This document shows, one piece after another, positions 5,440 through 5,521 of a stretch of DNA of 5,521 nt. Made by a program: the position numbers and the translations under genes. The stretch spans positions 1 through 5,521 of the forward strand of contig JAQTSH010000120.1 of NCBI GenBank assembly GCA_028711405.1, written 5' to 3'. Source of the DNA: Methanoregula sp. Lineage in GTDB: Archaea > Halobacteriota > Methanomicrobia > Methanomicrobiales > Methanospirillaceae. The notes under the pieces are model-generated. The model was not told the origin of the DNA. It ran no database searches and saw only the letters and a list, made by a program, of their open reading frames with translations. Every line of letters starts with the position of its first letter. Position 1 is the stretch's first letter.

Positions 5440-5521
5440 GGCTCCTCCACCCGTACTCCGCAAGAATCCCCGGCAGGTTCCCGGGGGTTGTGTACCCGTA
5501 GAGATGTCCGTCCACCTGCAA
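5429..5521 (-). CDS. nuoE: C-terminal end of a NuoE-like (24-kDa) [2Fe-2S] subunit, partial
   Basis: A minus-strand frame is open from the window edge and ends in TAA at 5429-5431, giving the last 30 residues of a protein. The segment VDGHLYGYTTPGNLPGILAEYG follows the pattern of the NuoE/HndA C-terminus, where a Y-x3-TP-x4-IL motif closes the thioredoxin-like domain. The four cysteine ligands of the family would lie further upstream, outside the window. The stop overlaps the NuoF-like start by 11 bases, and the strong GGAGG ribosome site of the next gene sits inside this frame. The NuoE-before-NuoF order is that of complex I and NAD(P)-hydrogenase operons. The identity rests on a short stretch plus position, so it is likely but not certain. 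The other two minus-strand frames here give no sensible protein. Confidence 0.75.
   Translation of the reverse strand: MQVDGHLYGYTTPGNLPGILAEYGWRSHED
5442..5451 (-). promoter_or_regulatory. Shine-Dalgarno fixing the NuoF-like start
   Basis: GGTGGAGGAG lies just before ATG at 5439, with GGAGG (5444-5448) 4 bases from it. It is the strongest ribosome site in the operon. It argues for the 563-residue product over a start 24 bases upstream, for which no comparable site is seen. Confidence 0.65.

Overview
The window looks archaeal, most likely from a methanogen-like euryarchaeon; the exact lineage is an inference. The tRNA-Thr has no encoded CCA and a U discriminator base, which fits archaeal tRNA-Thr. 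Shine-Dalgarno sites are of the GGTGA/GGAGG type. One gene has a TATA-like box at a leaderless distance and no Shine-Dalgarno. That gene is an 'archaeal ATPase' with a DUF234-type tail. The main operon is clearly richer in G+C than the intergenic DNA and the ATPase gene.

Layout, left to right: (1) tRNA-Thr(TGT) on the minus strand at 2-74. (2) About 510 bases (75-585) with no recognisable large gene. They hold a possible 32-codon plus-strand ORF with a strong Shine-Dalgarno, a 12-bp palindrome and an A+T-rich block. (3) A minus-strand gene (586-1980) for a STAND/AAA-type ATPase whose C-terminal domain keeps PD-(D/E)xK nuclease-like residues. It has its own short promoter region. (4) A tight minus-strand operon that enters from the right edge. 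It contains the last 30 codons of a NuoE-like protein, then a NuoF-like NAD(P)H/FMN flavoprotein (3748-5439), a HoxU/NuoG-N-terminus-like iron-sulfur protein (2909-3751), and a CooC-type nickel-insertion ATPase (2014-2916). Each gene overlaps the next by 4 to 11 bases.

The NuoE, NuoF and HoxU-like proteins together form a diaphorase module. It would move electrons between NAD(P)H and an iron-sulfur chain through FMN. The CooC-type ATPase is the informative neighbour: this family loads nickel into carbon monoxide dehydrogenase or acetyl-CoA synthase. The inference is that the module serves a nickel enzyme, most simply a CO dehydrogenase, encoded upstream beyond position 5521. This would be a CO/NAD(P) oxidoreductase in an organism whose usual carrier would be F420 or ferredoxin if it is a methanogen. 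The HoxU-like subunit is unusual: it lacks the His-Cys cluster segment of NuoG and ends in a CxxC...CxxC zinc-ribbon-like tail.
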